Assembly: GCF_043099315.1 (NCBI RefSeq)
Contig: NZ_CP170746.1
Strand: one strand, 5' to 3'
Source: Chlorogloeopsis fritschii
Lineage (GTDB): Bacteria; Cyanobacteriota; Cyanobacteriia; Cyanobacteriales; Nostocaceae
DNA: 64,000 nt
A program made the translations under genes and the position numbers. The notes below the pieces were generated by a model. It ran no database searches and had not been told where the DNA came from. It saw only the letters and a list, made by a program, of their open reading frames with translations. Below, piece after piece: positions 16,387 through 25,430 of this stretch (positions are counted from its first letter, which is position 1; every line of letters begins with the position of its first letter).

Positions 16387-17310
16387 GTGCATATTCCTGA
16401 TGGTTTTGTTTCTGTACCGGTGGCAGCAGCAACTGGTGCATTGAGTGTGGCCGCAATGGGTATTGCCTTAGGGCGATCGCGAGATGCTTTTGGTATCCGA
16501 CGCGCACCTGTACTGGGTTTAACTACCGCCTTCATTTTTGCCGCTCAAATGATTAATTTCCCTGTCGCAGGTGGCACTAGCGGCCACTTGTTGGGGGGAA
16601 CTTTAGCAGCGATCGTCCTTGGTAGTCCTTGGGCAGGTACTTTGTGCATTGCTACAGTTTTAATTATTCAGGCTGTGTTGTTTGCCGATGGGGGCATTAC
16701 AGCATTAGGAGCGAATATTTTTAACATGGCAGTAATTGGAGTTTGGGTAGGTTGGGGTTTAACTCAAACTTTGCAGCGCTTGTTGGGAGGATCTAGAGGA
16801 CGGTTGCCCCTAGCTGCTGGTATTGCTGCTGGTGTGAGTGTGGTAGCAGCTGCTATAGTCGCTGCGATCCAGTTGGCACTTTCGGGGACTGCACCAGTTA
16901 ACATAGTTTTACCAGCAATGACAGGTGTGCATATTTTGATTGGTATAGGCGAAGGTTTGATTACTGGGGGTGTGTTAGCTTACCTATCTACAGCACGACC
17001 TGACTTGTTACCAGGAACACAACAGCAGTTACAAGGGTGGTTAGTGCCAGTAGTGAGTATTCTGTTAATTGCTGGTGTACTTTCTCTAGTAGCTTCAGCA
17101 TGGCCAGATGGTTTGGAGAGAGTTGCCGAAGACTTGGGCTTTATTGATTTAGCAGATCAAGTACGAGTATCAGTACCAACACCCTTCGCTGACTACGGCA
17201 TAGAGGGATTAGGCCCGATTGGCACAAGTATCGCTGGAATTCTTGGATCTGGCGTTTGCTTTGCTGTTGCCTTTGGTATTGCACAAGCAGTGAAACCGAA
17301 TAATGCTTAG
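16387..17310 (+). CDS. cbiM: CbiM-type substrate-specific component of a cobalt/nickel ECF transporter, fused to a PDGLE (CbiN-like) domain
   Basis: Translation starts at GTG 16387, 6 bases after a strong GGAGG. The N-terminus is Met-His-Ile-Pro-Asp-Gly-Phe, the metal-binding start of CbiM/NikM, where His2 is a ligand. Membrane helices follow, with 'GGTSGHLLGGTLAAIVLG' and 'ALGANIFNMAVIG' typical of the family. The C-terminus (after about residue 220) has 'PDGLERVAEDLGF' and 'PTPFADYGIEG', the PDGLE domain that is a separate CbiN or NikN in other bacteria. The fused form is common in cyanobacteria. Whether Co2+ or Ni2+ is carried cannot be told. Confidence 0.92.
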   Translation: MHIPDGFVSVPVAAATGALSVAAMGIALGRSRDAFGIRRAPVLGLTTAFIFAAQMINFPVAGGTSGHLLGGTLAAIVLGSPWAGTLCIATVLIIQAVLFADGGITALGANIFNMAVIGVWVGWGLTQTLQRLLGGSRGRLPLAAGIAAGVSVVAAAIVAAIQLALSGTAPVNIVLPAMTGVHILIGIGEGLITGGVLAYLSTARPDLLPGTQQQLQGWLVPVVSILLIAGVLSLVASAWPDGLERVAEDLGFIDLADQVRVSVPTPFADYGIEGLGPIGTSIAGILGSGVCFAVAFGIAQAVKPNNA

Positions 17311-17983
17311 ACTGTCATTACCGTTACGTTTACATCTATCTTTAGTGATTGTAGTCGGAACAGCTTTACTAAAGTACCATGCTTGGTATTGGCTGACTGC
17401 ATATGGTGCGATCGCATTTATGTGGGCTGTTCTATTACGCGTACCCATTCGCAAACTGACAGGATTATTGGGTGCAGAATTAATTTTTTTGTCTTTTTTA
17501 GCGTTACCTTTGGGATGGGAGCGAGCTAGTTTTCTGCTTGTTCGTTCTTTGATTTGCTTAATAACAATGAATAGTTTTTTGTTAACTTTGCCGCCACATA
17601 GTTTTGGCATTGCTCTCAAAAGTTTACCCGTTCCAGGTGGTTTAAAAGAAAGTTTGCTATTATCTGGACAATATATAGAAATTTTGCTGGATGAAGTAAC
17701 GCGGATGCAGCGTGCAGCGCAGCTTAGAGGTATGAATGGTAATGCTGGATGGTTGCGCTACACCAGTGCTGCAATGATAGGCAGCTTGTATCTGCGAAGT
17801 TTGGAAAGGGCAGAAAGAGTTTATGCAGCAATGGTAGCTCGTGGTTATCAAGGTACACTACCAGTAGATTCCACATTAAGAGCAAAAGAGCGTTTTGTCG
17901 TGCTGGCAGCTTGCGCGATCGCTATTTGTTTGACCCTAACCTCGTATCAAATGTCCAGTTCTAATTTAATAACTCACAATTAG
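17303..17983 (+). CDS. cbiQ: ECF transporter T component CbiQ
   Basis: The start ATG overlaps the end of cbiM by 8 bases, showing translational coupling. The 226-residue protein has about five membrane helices. The coupling helices for the ATPase are marked by 'RMQRAAQLRGM' and 'ERAERVYAAMVARGYQG', the two Ala-Arg-Gly-type motifs of CbiQ (ARG boxes). It forms the energy-coupling unit with CbiO and the S component CbiM. The stop codon TAG falls at the first bases of a heptad repeat. A repeat-rich gap of 212 bases then separates it from cbiO. Confidence 0.92.
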   Translation: MLRLSLPLRLHLSLVIVVGTALLKYHAWYWLTAYGAIAFMWAVLLRVPIRKLTGLLGAELIFLSFLALPLGWERASFLLVRSLICLITMNSFLLTLPPHSFGIALKSLPVPGGLKESLLLSGQYIEILLDEVTRMQRAAQLRGMNGNAGWLRYTSAAMIGSLYLRSLERAERVYAAMVARGYQGTLPVDSTLRAKERFVVLAACAIAICLTLTSYQMSSSNLITHN

Positions 17984-18005
17984 TCATTAGTCATTGGTCA
18001 TTAGT
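17981..18005. repeat. heptanucleotide repeat at the cbiQ stop codon
   Basis: TAGTCAT units repeat from the cbiQ stop codon onward. The same heptad family is seen at 3744-3768, 58468-58508 and 60103-60140. Confidence 0.75.
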
Positions 18006-18029
18006 GTTCTCTGCTAACTACTAACGACT

Positions 18030-18094
18030 GTATGGGCGGGTTTAGAAGATAAATTGTCGGTTTTAACTCAACGATCATCAACAAAACCCGCACG
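18030..18094 (-). repeat. 66-bp dispersed palindromic repeat, copy C (inverted)
   Basis: The same element in reverse orientation. It begins GTATGGGCGGGTTTAGAAGA and ends ACAAAACCCGCACGG. The GC-rich arm follows it ('GCAGTCGCTACAACAG...CGCGCTGCCTCCCCTAC', to about 18170) in the matching inverted order. It breaks up the cbiMQO operon between Q and O. Confidence 0.88.
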
Positions 18095-18195
18095 GCAGTC
18101 GCTACAACAGAGCGGAGCCGGAGAATCCGAAAGCTCCTCTTAACCTCCAAAGGCGCGCTGCCTCCCCTACTAACCACTAACTACTAACAACAAGA

Positions 18196-18914
18196 ATGTC
18201 ACAAGCCTTAGTGGTTCAAGATTTAGTTTATGCCTATTCCAACTCCAAACCCGTTTTACAAGGAATTTCTTTTACCTTAAATGCAGGCGATCGCGTAGCA
18301 TTAATGGGGCCACCGGTTCTGGAAAAAGCACCTTGCTTGAGAACATTATCGGCTTAAAACAACCCCAAAGCGGAAAGATTTGGATTAATGGCATTCCGGT
18401 AGAACCAAAAACTTTACCACAAGTACGTCGTCAAATCGGTTTTGGCTTTCAAGATGCCAATGACCAACTTTTTATGCCGACAATACTAGAAGATATTACC
18501 TTCGGGCCGCGTAACTACGGCGTATCACCAGCAATAGCAATTGACAAAGCCAGGCAGCTATTGGCTGATTTTGGTTTAGAAGCTTATGCCAACCGTTCTG
18601 CTCACGAATTGTCTGGAGGACAAAGACGCCTTGCCGCCCTGGCTGCAATTTTAGCCCTCGAACCGGAAATTTTGATTTTAGATGAACCGACAAATGGACT
18701 TGATCCAGCATGGCGTCGTCAATTTGCCCAACTGTTGTTACAGTGGCGAGGAAAAGTGATGTTAATCGCATCACACGATTTGCATTGGTTAAGTAAAGTT
18801 ACTCAACGTGCTTTAGTTTTATCTGGAGGTTGTATTCACGTAGACAGTGAGATTCAGCCACTGTTACAAGAAGCAGATACTTTGGAAAAACTGGGTTTAC
18901 CTGTGGATTGGTGA
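18196..18914 (+). pseudogene. cbiO: ECF transporter ATPase CbiO with a single-base frameshift in the Walker A motif
   Basis: The reading frame from ATG 18196 gives 'MSQALVVQDLVYAYSNSKPV' and 'GDRVALMGP', then shifts at about 18310-18311, where one base is missing. The next frame continues with TGSGKSTLLENIIGL, completing Walker A. Downstream are the Q-loop 'QIGFGFQDANDQLF', signature 'LSGGQRRLAALAAILALEP', Walker B 'ILILDEPTNGLDP' and H-loop 'ASHDLHWL'. Restoring one base gives 239 residues, a normal size. Because everything else is intact I think a sequencing error or very recent mutation is more likely than an old pseudogene. An internal start at 18333 would make a useless protein without Walker A. 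Confidence 0.85.
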
Positions 18915-19049
18915 ATTGGCTGCAGCACAGATAGCCAAGAACGCCGAATCACTGTGCCATTTCTTGACAAGTTAGACGTCCTTGGCGTTAAGTATCTGAA
19001 TCAATTAAGCTGCTAAAACTAATTCTTGCCAGCTTCTAGTAGCGTGCTT

Positions 19050-19706
19050 TTACTTAGCTGTCTCCAATGGTTCGTTCGTGATTTGCGCATCCTCTACGAA
19101 GACACCGTCTTCACTCGCAATGATACCGCTAACTTGAGTTCCTTCTGGCGTCTGAGCCACACGACCAACACCCGATGCCATTGAGCCGCCACCTGCGGTA
19201 TACAATACATTGCCACCTGCACTTAACTGCTCGGCAATATCGGCTTTGAGCGAATCGCGGACAACTCGCTCTGCTTCGTCTGCCAGTGCAGTTTCCAAAG
19301 CTTCCAACTGTGCCTCCTGGTTGTGCTCAATGGCTGCCACGATCGCTGAAGTGTTGGGGGGTAAAGCCGATCCAATTTCTTTCATTTCAGCCTTGAGCGG
19401 GGCATTCTTCAACTTGCCGATCAGTGCTCCGATCGCACCGCCACCTGCTGCCACCGCCGCAACCGAAGGTGCCGCCAGCAGTCCAACTAAGCCACCGAGT
19501 ATACCACCAGTAATCAAGCCTTTGGCTGTACGATGTTTCGCGTCAGTAATCTTGACCTTCCCATTGGTATCCTTGACGACGACAGCCGCATCTTGGATGC
19601 TGATTAATCCTGCCTTCTTGCCCTGCTTGAGGTCACTCATGACTTTGCCTGCACCCTCGGGTGTATTGAACGCTGCTACAATTACTTGAACTGGATTGTC
19701 GCTCAT
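19050..19706 (-). CDS. DUF1269 protein with a glycine-zipper segment
   Basis: The 218-residue protein opens with a ferredoxin-like half ('VQVIVAAFNTPEGAGKVMSDLK...DAAVVVKDTNGKVKI'), as in DUF1269. Next is a glycine- and alanine-rich hydrophobic stretch, 'TGGILGGLVGLLAAPSVAAVAAGGG', and then 'GSALPPNTSAIVAAIEHNQEAQLEALE'. The last 50 residues are Gly-rich and acidic. These proteins are often induced by stress and may sit on membranes; the function is not established. A second DUF1269 gene lies 217 bases upstream on the same strand. Confidence 0.82.
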   Translation of the reverse strand: MSDNPVQVIVAAFNTPEGAGKVMSDLKQGKKAGLISIQDAAVVVKDTNGKVKITDAKHRTAKGLITGGILGGLVGLLAAPSVAAVAAGGGAIGALIGKLKNAPLKAEMKEIGSALPPNTSAIVAAIEHNQEAQLEALETALADEAERVVRDSLKADIAEQLSAGGNVLYTAGGGSMASGVGRVAQTPEGTQVSGIIASEDGVFVEDAQITNEPLETAK

Positions 19707-19923
19707 GATTCATTTCTCCTTATTTTGCTCTTTATTGAAAGGTACGAACCGTTGAAATCCACGCTTGTCAAATACTGTGACATCAGGCTTTAAGTCACTC
19801 TTATTACGCATTGAGCGATCGCTCAACAGAATCTAGTACTCTGTCAGAGTAATTTTGGAGAGTTAAAATTCTCCGCGTCCCCGTGTCAGCCTCAACCCGT
19901 CAATTTTTGGTTGACAGACTACA

Positions 19924-20721
19924 CTAAACCGTCAAGGCTTCCTTCGCTAAGGTAGATGCTTGTTTGAGCTTCTCTTGTCGCTGTGCCACATCAGACTGAA
20001 TTTCTGCAATCTGCTTCTCTATCTGAGCTTTTCTTCTGTCATTGGCAATTTTTGCCTGCTCTTGCAGTAGATTGACTTTGTCCTGATACTGCCGATTAGT
20101 ATCTTCCACCCACTTATTTGCCGCATCAATCTTGGACTGAAGTTTGCTGCGAGTGGCATCAATTTTGGCTTGGAGTTTAGCTTTTTGTTCAGCCGCAGCC
20201 GCATTGAATTCTTCCTCTAATGCTTGCAGTTCTGCTTGAGTCTCTCGGATTTCGCGATCAAGCTGATCGTCAATAACTTCAGTGCGGAGTTTGCGGAACA
20301 CTGTTCCTCCCAGTGGTTCCATTGATGTGTCGAGAGGAATTGTCCAGTATTCATCAATGGATGCCACAACTGCTGCTTTTCCTGGAGTTAGCACTCTGCT
20401 CACATCATCGAGAAACTCAAGATCAATACCCATCTGTGACATATCGCTCACTGCCCCACCAAGAGAGCCGCTTGCCATTCCTACAGCCATTCCAACCGGG
20501 CCTCCTAGTATACCTACCATGCTGCCTAGAACTGCACCGAATAGCGTTCCAAGGGGGCCTCCATCGGCTTGGCGCACATCAACTTTACCATCTGCATCCT
20601 TGGCAATGACTGCGATCGCATAGATGACTAAGTCGGCTTGCTGATGCAGCTTTTTAAGTTCGTTCAAACCACTGTAAGCTTTGCTTTCGTCGTCAAAAAC
20701 GACTACAACCATTTTTTCCAT
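19924..20721 (-). CDS. DUF1269 protein with a long C-terminal coiled coil
   Basis: Residues 1-150 match the DUF1269 layout of its neighbour: 'MVVVVFDDESKAYSGLNELKKL', then 'AVIAKDADGKVDVRQADGG', then the glycine zipper 'GTLFGAVLGSMVGILGGPVG', then 'AAVVASIDEYW'. Residues 155-260 are a highly charged coiled coil rich in Glu, Gln, Lys and Ala. The coiled coil is absent from the downstream paralogue at 19050-19706. The pair probably arose by duplication and C-terminal divergence. I infer membrane association through the zipper and self-assembly through the coiled coil. Confidence 0.82.
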   Translation of the reverse strand: MEKMVVVVFDDESKAYSGLNELKKLHQQADLVIYAIAVIAKDADGKVDVRQADGGPLGTLFGAVLGSMVGILGGPVGMAVGMASGSLGGAVSDMSQMGIDLEFLDDVSRVLTPGKAAVVASIDEYWTIPLDTSMEPLGGTVFRKLRTEVIDDQLDREIRETQAELQALEEEFNAAAAEQKAKLQAKIDATRSKLQSKIDAANKWVEDTNRQYQDKVNLLQEQAKIANDRRKAQIEKQIAEIQSDVAQRQEKLKQASTLAKEALTV

Positions 20722-22083
20722 GTTGTTTTGCTCCTTGGTTTACTAGAGAGTAAGCAGATAATCATTGGGTTAGCTCCACATACTCGAAATCTAGGAAAGC
20801 GAACCCAAAAACAGCTGTGTCGGCATTACTGGAGGGTGGGTGACGAGGCGAAATAAACCCCCAGTGTGTCAACGTTGCCGAATTTCCTTCTTACTGAGTC
20901 CATAAGACTGGTTACCTATTCTCAAAAATTGCTTCTTTTACTTATAAATAGGGTTTTTATGCTTCTAAAAGATTAGTGGCTATCATCAAAATTCATTTCA
21001 TCAAATCAATGAAAAAATCTTCCATCTATTTCACGAGCTACAAATAGCTTCCAGCAGTGTTAAATTCCTAGACAGTTAATTTTGATAGAATTTTCCTGTT
21101 AACTAGTTATTCAAATACTAGTTAATCAAGATTCATTATTTAGTTCATAAATTTGCGCCTCTATTGTGAGTGTATAAACATTAGGATGTTTAAAATATTA
21201 AATTATTTTAAAATAAAAACAATTGAAATAGTCAAGTTTCAACTGAGTACAATACAGTAAATATAGATTAGTAAACAAGCTAAAAACAGTCTGAAAATTA
21301 ATTTTCTAACCTATTTTTAATCTAAATTACTGTACTGTAAGCAAATAAGAAAAATTGAAAAACTAAGCGCTAGCAAGAGTTAGAAAAATTAGACATGGCA
21401 AATCTCTTTGCTCAATCACCTTAAAAAAGACTGTAAGGTTTGTTGTACTAACCAATTAAAAATTACAAAAGAACGAAAATTGTCAACAAAGTAATTGTTC
21501 CTTCATTGAAAACAAGTCTGTCAATAAATAAATGTCTTCTTTTTTCTAAGATTTACCTATCAACGTAGACAAAAAACAAAAAACAATACCGCATCTCATC
21601 TTGGATGAAATGCACAAAAGTATTTAGCTATGTTGATTTTTATTTTGTAGCTAGATTAACATTACCGCAAAAAAATAAGAATTTGATAAGCACTAAATAA
21701 GGTTGTTTTGGAAAAAAGAAGGTGCAATTTCAACTTGTTGAAATTAGTAAAAGGGACTAGAGACTGGTGTAATGGTATTGAGGAGTCCACGTTGTAGCCG
21801 CCCAACGCAGTGGTGAGCCACCACACTGGCTCCCCAACCTACACCCAATACACCAATTTAGTCTTGACACGCCACTAAACCAATATTTGAGTATCTGAGG
21901 TAAAAGACTACATTAGTGTTTGTGCTGTAAAAACTGTAGAGGGCTAGTGAGCAGAATGGGTGCAACAGGAGAATATGCAATTCAGACGGTAATTTAATAG
22001 AAGTGTCAAATTATCGGAACACTCACCAAAACTACTGAATCATTGGTTACCATGATTTAGATTTTATTGGTAGTAAAGTATAA
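20722..22083. other. 1.36-kb intergenic region without a supported gene
   Basis: This is the longest empty stretch of the window. It is AT-rich and all frames are short or low-complexity. Only two local G/C-rich spots stand out: 20815-20880 and 21775-21845 ('GTAGCCGCCCAACGCAGTGG', 'GAGCCACCACACTGGC'), which look like worn dispersed repeats. No tRNA, terminator or riboswitch core is visible. Confidence 0.5.
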
Positions 22084-22560
22084 ATGTCTGTTTGGTCTAA
22101 ATATACTCTTATTGTTCCTTTTAGCATGAGCTTGTTTCTACTGCTTGCTAGTTGTGACGACAGCAAAGCTTCTCAATGTCGGCGACTCATTACAGCTGTT
22201 AATGATGGAACCTCTCTTTTAGAGACAAATAAAGGCACTCAGGTAGTCACAAGCTTGAAATTAGCTCAAGATTTGGAAGTTGTTGCTAAAAATATCGAGG
22301 AAAAAAACTTTAAAGATCCCAAACTTCAAGAATTTCAAACTCGTTTTGTAAAGGTGTTTACAACTCTTAGTAAAAATATTAACAAGGCAGGTAAAGCTCT
22401 TGGTGCCGCAAAGTTAACAGAAGCTTCCTCATCTGGTAAAGATAAACTACAAAAGACTAGAGATGAAATCGATGCTGCTTTAAAAGCAGCCACAATTGCT
22501 GCCAAGCAATCCGATGTTTTAGCAGGCGAGGTCAATAAGTATTGTAGCCAGACTGAATAG
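22084..22560 (+). CDS. small putative lipoprotein, helical
   Basis: The signal peptide 'FSMSLFLLLASC' ends in a lipobox (LASC) at about residue 25. The mature part of about 133 residues is strongly helical with heptad-like spacing ('DPKLQEFQTRFVKVFTTLSKNINKAGKAL', 'GKDKLQKTRDEIDAALKAA'). Two further Cys residues, one at the start (SQCRRL) and one at the end (KYCSQ), may pair. I do not recognise a family. It stands alone after the large gap. Confidence 0.65.
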   Translation: MSVWSKYTLIVPFSMSLFLLLASCDDSKASQCRRLITAVNDGTSLLETNKGTQVVTSLKLAQDLEVVAKNIEEKNFKDPKLQEFQTRFVKVFTTLSKNINKAGKALGAAKLTEASSSGKDKLQKTRDEIDAALKAATIAAKQSDVLAGEVNKYCSQTE

Positions 22561-23057
22561 TGTTAATGCTACAAGCATCTATGATTTTAGGAAGCGATCG
22601 CACGTGCTATTATCGCAGCGAGTTCGTTATCAGCAAACGATCCGGAGGATTTTTGCTCCTACCGTGTGCTGATGGCGATCGCTCCCGGCAGTTTTTTGCT
22701 GCTACGTTAGTCAATAATTTTCGGAATATTACTTAGACAAGATGCAATTTATAAAATAGTTAAGACAATGACTATATTCTAGAATGAAAATCCCTTGGTG
22801 GGAGATTTTTATCTCATAACTGTTACAGCTATACTAGTTGGTTGACTCTAATACTTCGAGCCACCTCCTTCCCAAATATACTGTCACAGACTCAGTTTTC
22901 ATGTATACACAACTATGATTTGGAGTGAAGTGAAACTGATTAACTGTTGTCAGAGAAAAACCACACTCAGCTTTTAGTTGTTTTATCTATCAACGATATA
23001 GGTTCACGCTCACAAGGAAATACTCAATCTTCACACATATCTTCAGAGGAAGCAGCA
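22561..23057. other. intergenic region with a hairpin-rich segment
   Basis: At 22629-22673 ATCAGCA and TGCTGAT bracket an inner GGAG/CTCC pair, flanked by two HIP1 sites near 22595 and 22676. This may be a terminator-like or repeat structure; no T-run follows. The rest is AT-rich. The frame from 22947 leads into the DUF1361 gene but lacks a good start signal. Confidence 0.4.
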
Positions 23058-23729
23058 ATGAAAGCGGATCTAATTGAATTGATGGACAGAATTATACAAG
23101 TCTTACAAATAAATATACGTTGGATGACTTGGAATTTGTTTCTGGCGTTTATACCTTTAGCTCTAAGTATTTGGCTATTTCGGATGAAACGCGGACGTTC
23201 TTGGGTTTGGTGGCTGGGTTTTTTGGTATTTTATGCTTTCTTACCAAATGCACCTTATTTGTTGACTGATGTAATTCATCTGATTCATGATATCCGCACA
23301 ATTCAATCTGTGTGGATAATTAGCCTTGTGTTAATTCCAGTATATTTGTTAGTGATTTTAGCTGGTTTTGAAGCTTACGTCATCTCTTTAATAAATTTGG
23401 GTTACTACTTACACCGTATTGGCAAAAGTCAATGGATTGTATGGGTTGAGATAATTACCCATGCTTTATGTGCTGTTGGTATTTATTGGGGACGTTTCTT
23501 ACGTTTTAATAGCTGGGATTTTGTCACTCAACCAGACGCTTTACTAACTAAAGGCATAGAAGAAATTCTTGGCAAACAACCATTGGTAATTATCGCTATA
23601 ACTTTTGGCATACTTGTTGGCTTGTACTGGTTAATGAAACGAGTGACTTTAGGTTTTATCAGGCAAAGAAATAATAGTATAGATATGCCTTCTCAAGGTA
23701 TCAATAGTAACAAATCATCTATGGAATAA
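23058..23729 (+). CDS. DUF1361 integral membrane protein
   Basis: The protein has 223 residues and about six membrane helices. The family marks are 'WNLFLAFIPLALSIWLF', 'WLGFLVFYAFLPNAPYLLTDVIHL' and 'YWGRFLRFNSWDFVTQP', which is the DUF1361 core. I chose ATG 23058 because it follows AGAGGAAG at good spacing. The upstream TTG 22947 would add 37 residues of poor character. No function is known. A strong terminator lies about 60 bases after the stop. Confidence 0.85.
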   Translation: MKADLIELMDRIIQVLQINIRWMTWNLFLAFIPLALSIWLFRMKRGRSWVWWLGFLVFYAFLPNAPYLLTDVIHLIHDIRTIQSVWIISLVLIPVYLLVILAGFEAYVISLINLGYYLHRIGKSQWIVWVEIITHALCAVGIYWGRFLRFNSWDFVTQPDALLTKGIEEILGKQPLVIIAITFGILVGLYWLMKRVTLGFIRQRNNSIDMPSQGINSNKSSME

Positions 23730-23790
23730 TAGGGTTTTGATTGTATAAAAAACCGTAATCTATAGAATCTTGAATAGTGATTCACATCTT

Positions 23791-23841
23791 CATCTGCCTT
23801 TGTCTCCATCTCAAGAGAGGTTAAAAGGCAGATGTTTTTTT
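23791..23841 (+). terminator. rho-independent terminator after DUF1361 gene
   Basis: An exact 11-bp stem, CATCTGCCTTT and AAAGGCAGATG, with a 22-base loop, is followed by seven T residues on the plus strand. Confidence 0.9.
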
Positions 23842-23978
23842 ATCAAAAGAAAGATGCCACAGGACAAATAAAGGATTTGAAATGAATCTAGAGATGTGCC
23901 GTTTGAAGCGTCTGTGTACATCACCAAACTTAACTGAACTGTATTGAGCTTTAACTAACGTGGATAGGAATTTAAAAT

Positions 23979-25154
23979 ATGTCGCTATTATCTATTGATG
24001 AACTAAAAACTTTAGTAGAAGAATCCCAAAGTCCTTGTGTTTCTCTGTATATGCCTACGCAAAAAGCAGGCCCCGAAACTCGACAGAACCCTATTCGCTT
24101 CAAAAATTTAATCCGTGAAGCAGAGGAACGTTTGGATGAAATGGGGATACGCCACACAGAAGCAGTTGATTTTCTCCAGCCAGCAAAGGAACTTGATACA
24201 CATGAGTTTTGGCAAAATCAAGATCGAGGTTTGGCAATCTTTATCTCGCCTAATGTTTTTCGCTACTATAAGTTACCGATGGAGTTTGAAGAATTAGTAG
24301 TTGTTAACAATAAATTCCATCTCAAACCACTGTTACATCTCATTAATAACGATGGACGGTTCTTCGTACTAGCTCTTAGCCAAGATAATGTCAGGTTCTT
24401 TGAGGGAACACGCTACACGATCCGTGAGTTGGAAGTGGAAAATATGCCTAAGAGCCTGAGTGAAGCGCTTCTTTATGAGGAGACTGCCAAAACAGGTCAG
24501 TTTAGAATTGCAACATCAAAAGGGTCAACTGCCAGTCCTTTTTCGCGTTCACAACCTGGTGCATTTCACGGGCAAGGAAGCCCTGATAGAGATCAACATC
24601 AAAAAGACATCCTGCAATTCTTTTATCTTATTGATGGTGCACTGCACGAGAAACTGCGTGAAGAAAAAGTACCTTTAGTGTTGGTAGGAGTTGAGTATCT
24701 CTTCGCTATTTACCGAGAAGCCAATACTTACCAAAATCTAGTGGAGGAAGGTATTGCAGCTAATGTAGATATCGTCAAACCAGAAGAATTACACAAGCAG
24801 GCTTGGCAAATTGTGGAACCTACCTATACTCAAACACACAAAGCCATAATGGAGCTTTACCAGCAAATAGCTGGCGAAGGTACTGGTAGAGCTTCTAGCG
24901 ATCTCAAAGAAATTATCTCTGCTGCTTATTTCCAAAGGGTTGATTCTTTGTTAGTGCCTGTAAATGAGCAAGTTTGGGGCAATTTTGATCCACAGACAAT
25001 GGCTGTAGATTTACACTCACAACCAGAGCCAGACGATCAGGATTTGTTAGATTTTGCGGCTGTTCATACGCTTTTAAATGGTGGTGCAGTTTATACCGTT
25101 GAACAACAACAATTACCAAATGGCGCGCTAGCAGCAGCTATTTTCCGATATTGA
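23979..25154 (+). CDS. baeRF-type protein (bacterial archaeo-eukaryotic release factor family)
   Basis: The 391-residue protein begins 'LKTLVEESQSPCVSLYMPT', which is the opening of the baeRF families, and contains 'DRGLAIFISPNVFRYYKLP', 'FFVLALSQDNVRFFEG' and a C-terminal 'FAAVHTLLNGGAVYTVEQQQLPNGALAAAIFRY' with the eRF1-domain-3 (L7Ae-like) look. Such proteins are proposed to act on ribosomes, by analogy to eRF1/Dom34, during stress. It lies next to a PEP-synthase-like gene but on the other strand. There is no clear GGQ motif, so peptide release is not implied. Confidence 0.75.
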   Translation: MSLLSIDELKTLVEESQSPCVSLYMPTQKAGPETRQNPIRFKNLIREAEERLDEMGIRHTEAVDFLQPAKELDTHEFWQNQDRGLAIFISPNVFRYYKLPMEFEELVVVNNKFHLKPLLHLINNDGRFFVLALSQDNVRFFEGTRYTIRELEVENMPKSLSEALLYEETAKTGQFRIATSKGSTASPFSRSQPGAFHGQGSPDRDQHQKDILQFFYLIDGALHEKLREEKVPLVLVGVEYLFAIYREANTYQNLVEEGIAANVDIVKPEELHKQAWQIVEPTYTQTHKAIMELYQQIAGEGTGRASSDLKEIISAAYFQRVDSLLVPVNEQVWGNFDPQTMAVDLHSQPEPDDQDLLDFAAVHTLLNGGAVYTVEQQQLPNGALAAAIFRY

Positions 25155-25179
25155 TGATTACCTAATAAAGGCAGAGGGC

Positions 25180-25398
25180 AGTAGACACGTAGACGCGGTA
25201 GACGCGTTCGCCGTAAGGCGTTGCGTTAGCTAGCGGTTTCCGTTCAGCGTTGGGCGTAGACGCAAAGCGGCTTCTCGCAGAGTAGCCCTTCCCGCAGTCT
25301 TTGCTGTTCCCGTTCCCCGAAAGGGGTTCCCGCAGGGTAGGGTAGGTAGTGGCGTATCCGTTGGTAGGCAGAAGGCAGAAGGCAGAAGAGAAGACAAG
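25180..25398. repeat. GC-rich palindromic repeats and GCAGAAG heptads
   Basis: Between the baeRF and PEP-synthase-like genes is a mosaic of short hairpins (GTAGACGCG, CCCCGAAAGGGG, TTCCCGCAG) ending in three AGGCAGA-type heptads around 25369-25393. A similar mosaic is at 36296-36480. No coding role is seen. Confidence 0.7.
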
Positions 25399-25430
25399 GG
25401 GACTACTAACTACTAACCACTAACCACTAA

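Noticed and set aside
18304..18318. Programmed frameshifting in cbiO
   Set aside because: There is no slippery heptamer, Shine-Dalgarno-like stimulator or downstream hairpin, and the other indels in the window make an error more likely.
25369..25398. CRISPR-like repeats
   Set aside because: The units are 7-base tandem repeats without spacers; no cas genes in the window.
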